From: Euryarchaeota archaeon UBA258
Lineage (GTDB): Archaea; Thermoplasmatota; Poseidoniia; Poseidoniales; Poseidoniaceae
Direction of reading: 5' to 3'
NCBI GenBank assembly: GCA_002502605.1
Contig: DAPR01000051.1
Span: forward strand, 1 to 14,601
Length of the DNA stretch: 14,601 bases
Under the pieces are notes generated by a model, which saw only the letters and a list, made by a program, of their open reading frames with translations, searched no databases and was not told the DNA's origin. The translations under genes and the position numbers were made by a program. This document shows positions 13,717 through 14,601 of this stretch, in pieces (within the stretch, counting starts at the first letter, position 1; the number at the start of each line of letters is the position of its first letter).

Positions 13717-14601
13717 TCAAATCTTGCGTGTGGTTTCGATTCTACGAACCGTACCGGATGCAACATCGATGACTTCGCTGAAGGTCGTGGTCGTGGTCTC
13801 ACCCAAAACAACACCTGGAAGGTATCCATCGCAAACGCCAGCAGCTGCAAAAATTGCGTCTTCGCTTTTGCAGAGGTCGTGGGCTTGCCAAAGTCGGGTC
13901 AAATCATCACCAACCATGTTTCCAGCCCGTGCCTGCTCTTCGTCAGAACGGAAGACTAAGCGGCCTTCAAAGACGCCACCGAGGCCACGGATTGCGGTTG
14001 CAGAAATAACCCCTTCAGGTGCTGCACCGATGCCCATCAAGAGGTCGAACGGCCCATCCGACCGTGCTGCCCAAATTGCTCCCGACACATCGCCATCGCC
14101 CATCAACTCAAGTTGAGCACCTGAGGCTCGTATCTCTTTGAACAGGTCCGCATGACGATCGCGGTCGAGCGCCACAACTCGGACATCGCTGACCGCCTTG
14201 TCGAGGGCTGCAGCAGTTTGCTCGAGGTTGTACGCAACGCCACCATCGAGGCTGATTTCACCAACCAATTCTGGGCCGCCTGCGATTTTGTCCATGTAAC
14301 AATCGGGTGCGTGCAAGAGCGCACCGCGAGGTGCCGCAGCAAGCACTGCAATGGAATTTGGAGAATTTGAGGCACAGTTGTTTGTGCATTCAAGTGGATC
14401 GACTGCGATGTCAATTCTAGCCGCACCGGCAACACCAACCATGTTTCCAATTTCTTCACCGATGAACAGCATCGGTGCTTCATCTCGTTCGCCCTCACCA
14501 ATGGCCACTCGCCCGTCAAAAGGAACGTTGTCGAAGGTTCGTCGCATTGCTTCCACAGCGGCCTCATCAGCCTTGTCTTTCTCGCCAAGACCTCGCCATG
14601 C
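13717..14601 (-). CDS. glpX: Fructose-1,6-bisphosphatase class II (GlpX family), 5' partial
   Basis: Metal-dependent hydrolysis of fructose 1,6-bisphosphate to fructose 6-phosphate in gluconeogenesis, in the cytoplasm. The frame runs open into the window edge: codons 14601-14557 give WRGLGEKDKADEAAVEAMR, the typical GlpX start region (GxGDKxxADxxAVxAMR), so only a short N-terminal piece is missing. Next come VAIGEGERDEAPML, IDIAVDPLE, a PNSIAVLAAAPRG stretch, MDKIAGGPE, DRDRH, and the C-terminal DGDVSGAIWAA and GIGAAPEGVISATAIRGLGG, all family signatures in order. The metal/substrate loop normally reads DPLEGTN, but here it is DPLECTNN: Gly is Cys (codon TGC, one base from GGC). Many archaea use a different, bifunctional aldolase/phosphatase for this step, so a bacterial-type GlpX may have been acquired by transfer. 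It lies 44 bases upstream of the regulator gene on the same strand. Confidence 0.93.
   Translation of the reverse strand, partial: AWRGLGEKDKADEAAVEAMRRTFDNVPFDGRVAIGEGERDEAPMLFIGEEIGNMVGVAGAARIDIAVDPLECTNNCASNSPNSIAVLAAAPRGALLHAPDCYMDKIAGGPELVGEISLDGGVAYNLEQTAAALDKAVSDVRVVALDRDRHADLFKEIRASGAQLELMGDGDVSGAIWAARSDGPFDLLMGIGAAPEGVISATAIRGLGGVFEGRLVFRSDEEQARAGNMVGDDLTRLWQAHDLCKSEDAIFAAAGVCDGYLPGVVLGETTTTTFSEVIDVASGTVRRIETTRKI

Noticed and set aside
13313..14116. Long + strand open frame (267 codons) opposite the regulator and GlpX genes
   Set aside because: It is fully antisense to two genes with clear family motifs, has a Ser/Pro/Arg-rich composition typical of shadow frames and no recognisable domain.
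1..14601. CRISPR array, tRNA/rRNA genes, insertion sequences or att sites
   Set aside because: No regularly spaced long repeats, no tRNA- or rRNA-like segment, no transposase or terminal inverted repeats were seen; the only clear repeat is the short pair at 13022-13047.

Overview
The window reads as chromosomal DNA of an archaeon, most plausibly a marine Euryarchaeon of the Marine Group II / Poseidoniales type. Direct signs are an archaeal FlaI/TadA-type secretion ATPase with paired FlaJ/TadC-type membrane proteins, two pilin-like proteins, a 2-phosphoglycerate kinase-like P-loop protein, a bacterio-opsin-activator (HTH-10) regulator, and short Shine-Dalgarno sites mixed with at least one promoter spacing that fits a leaderless transcript. 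The taxon is inferred from gene content and intermediate GC; there is no rRNA or other marker. No tRNA, rRNA, CRISPR array, insertion sequence or integrase was seen, and no stretch above 300 bases lacks a gene.

Region 1 (1-4807, + strand) is one tight operon for a type IV pilus-like or type II/IV secretion machine: ATPase (5' end outside the window), two integral membrane platform proteins with one T2SSF domain each (a Tad-like arrangement), and two small proteins with an N-terminal hydrophobic helix. The second platform protein carries an external domain of about 200 residues. Region 2 is a 2-phosphoglycerate kinase-like gene (4808-5470, - strand) ending directly against the pilus operon.

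Region 3 (5579-7798, + strand) is a two-gene unit: an aldehyde dehydrogenase and a crotonase-fold protein that has lost both hydratase glutamates but has the aspartate typical of PaaG-type isomerases. Region 4 (7825-12987, - strand) converges on it: a BoxB/PaaA-type diiron aryl-CoA epoxidase, an unknown 178-residue protein, an EamA-type exporter, a 3-hydroxyacyl-CoA dehydrogenase, a membrane-anchored RmuC-like protein with a helix-hairpin-helix tail, and a cysteine-rich hypothetical protein. Regions 3 and 4 together look like part of an aerobic aryl-CoA (phenylacetyl-CoA or benzoyl-CoA type) degradation pathway: epoxidation, isomerisation, semialdehyde oxidation, hydroxyacyl-CoA oxidation. The CoA ligase, the electron-transfer reductase, a dedicated ring-opening hydrolase and the thiolase are not in the window.

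Region 5 (13046-13672, - strand) is the HTH-10 regulator, lying just upstream of the epoxidase operon. Between them are two tandem palindromic 12-mers placed immediately upstream of a TATA-like element, the best candidate control site in the window. Region 6 (13717-14601, - strand) is a class II (GlpX) fructose-1,6-bisphosphatase cut by the window edge.
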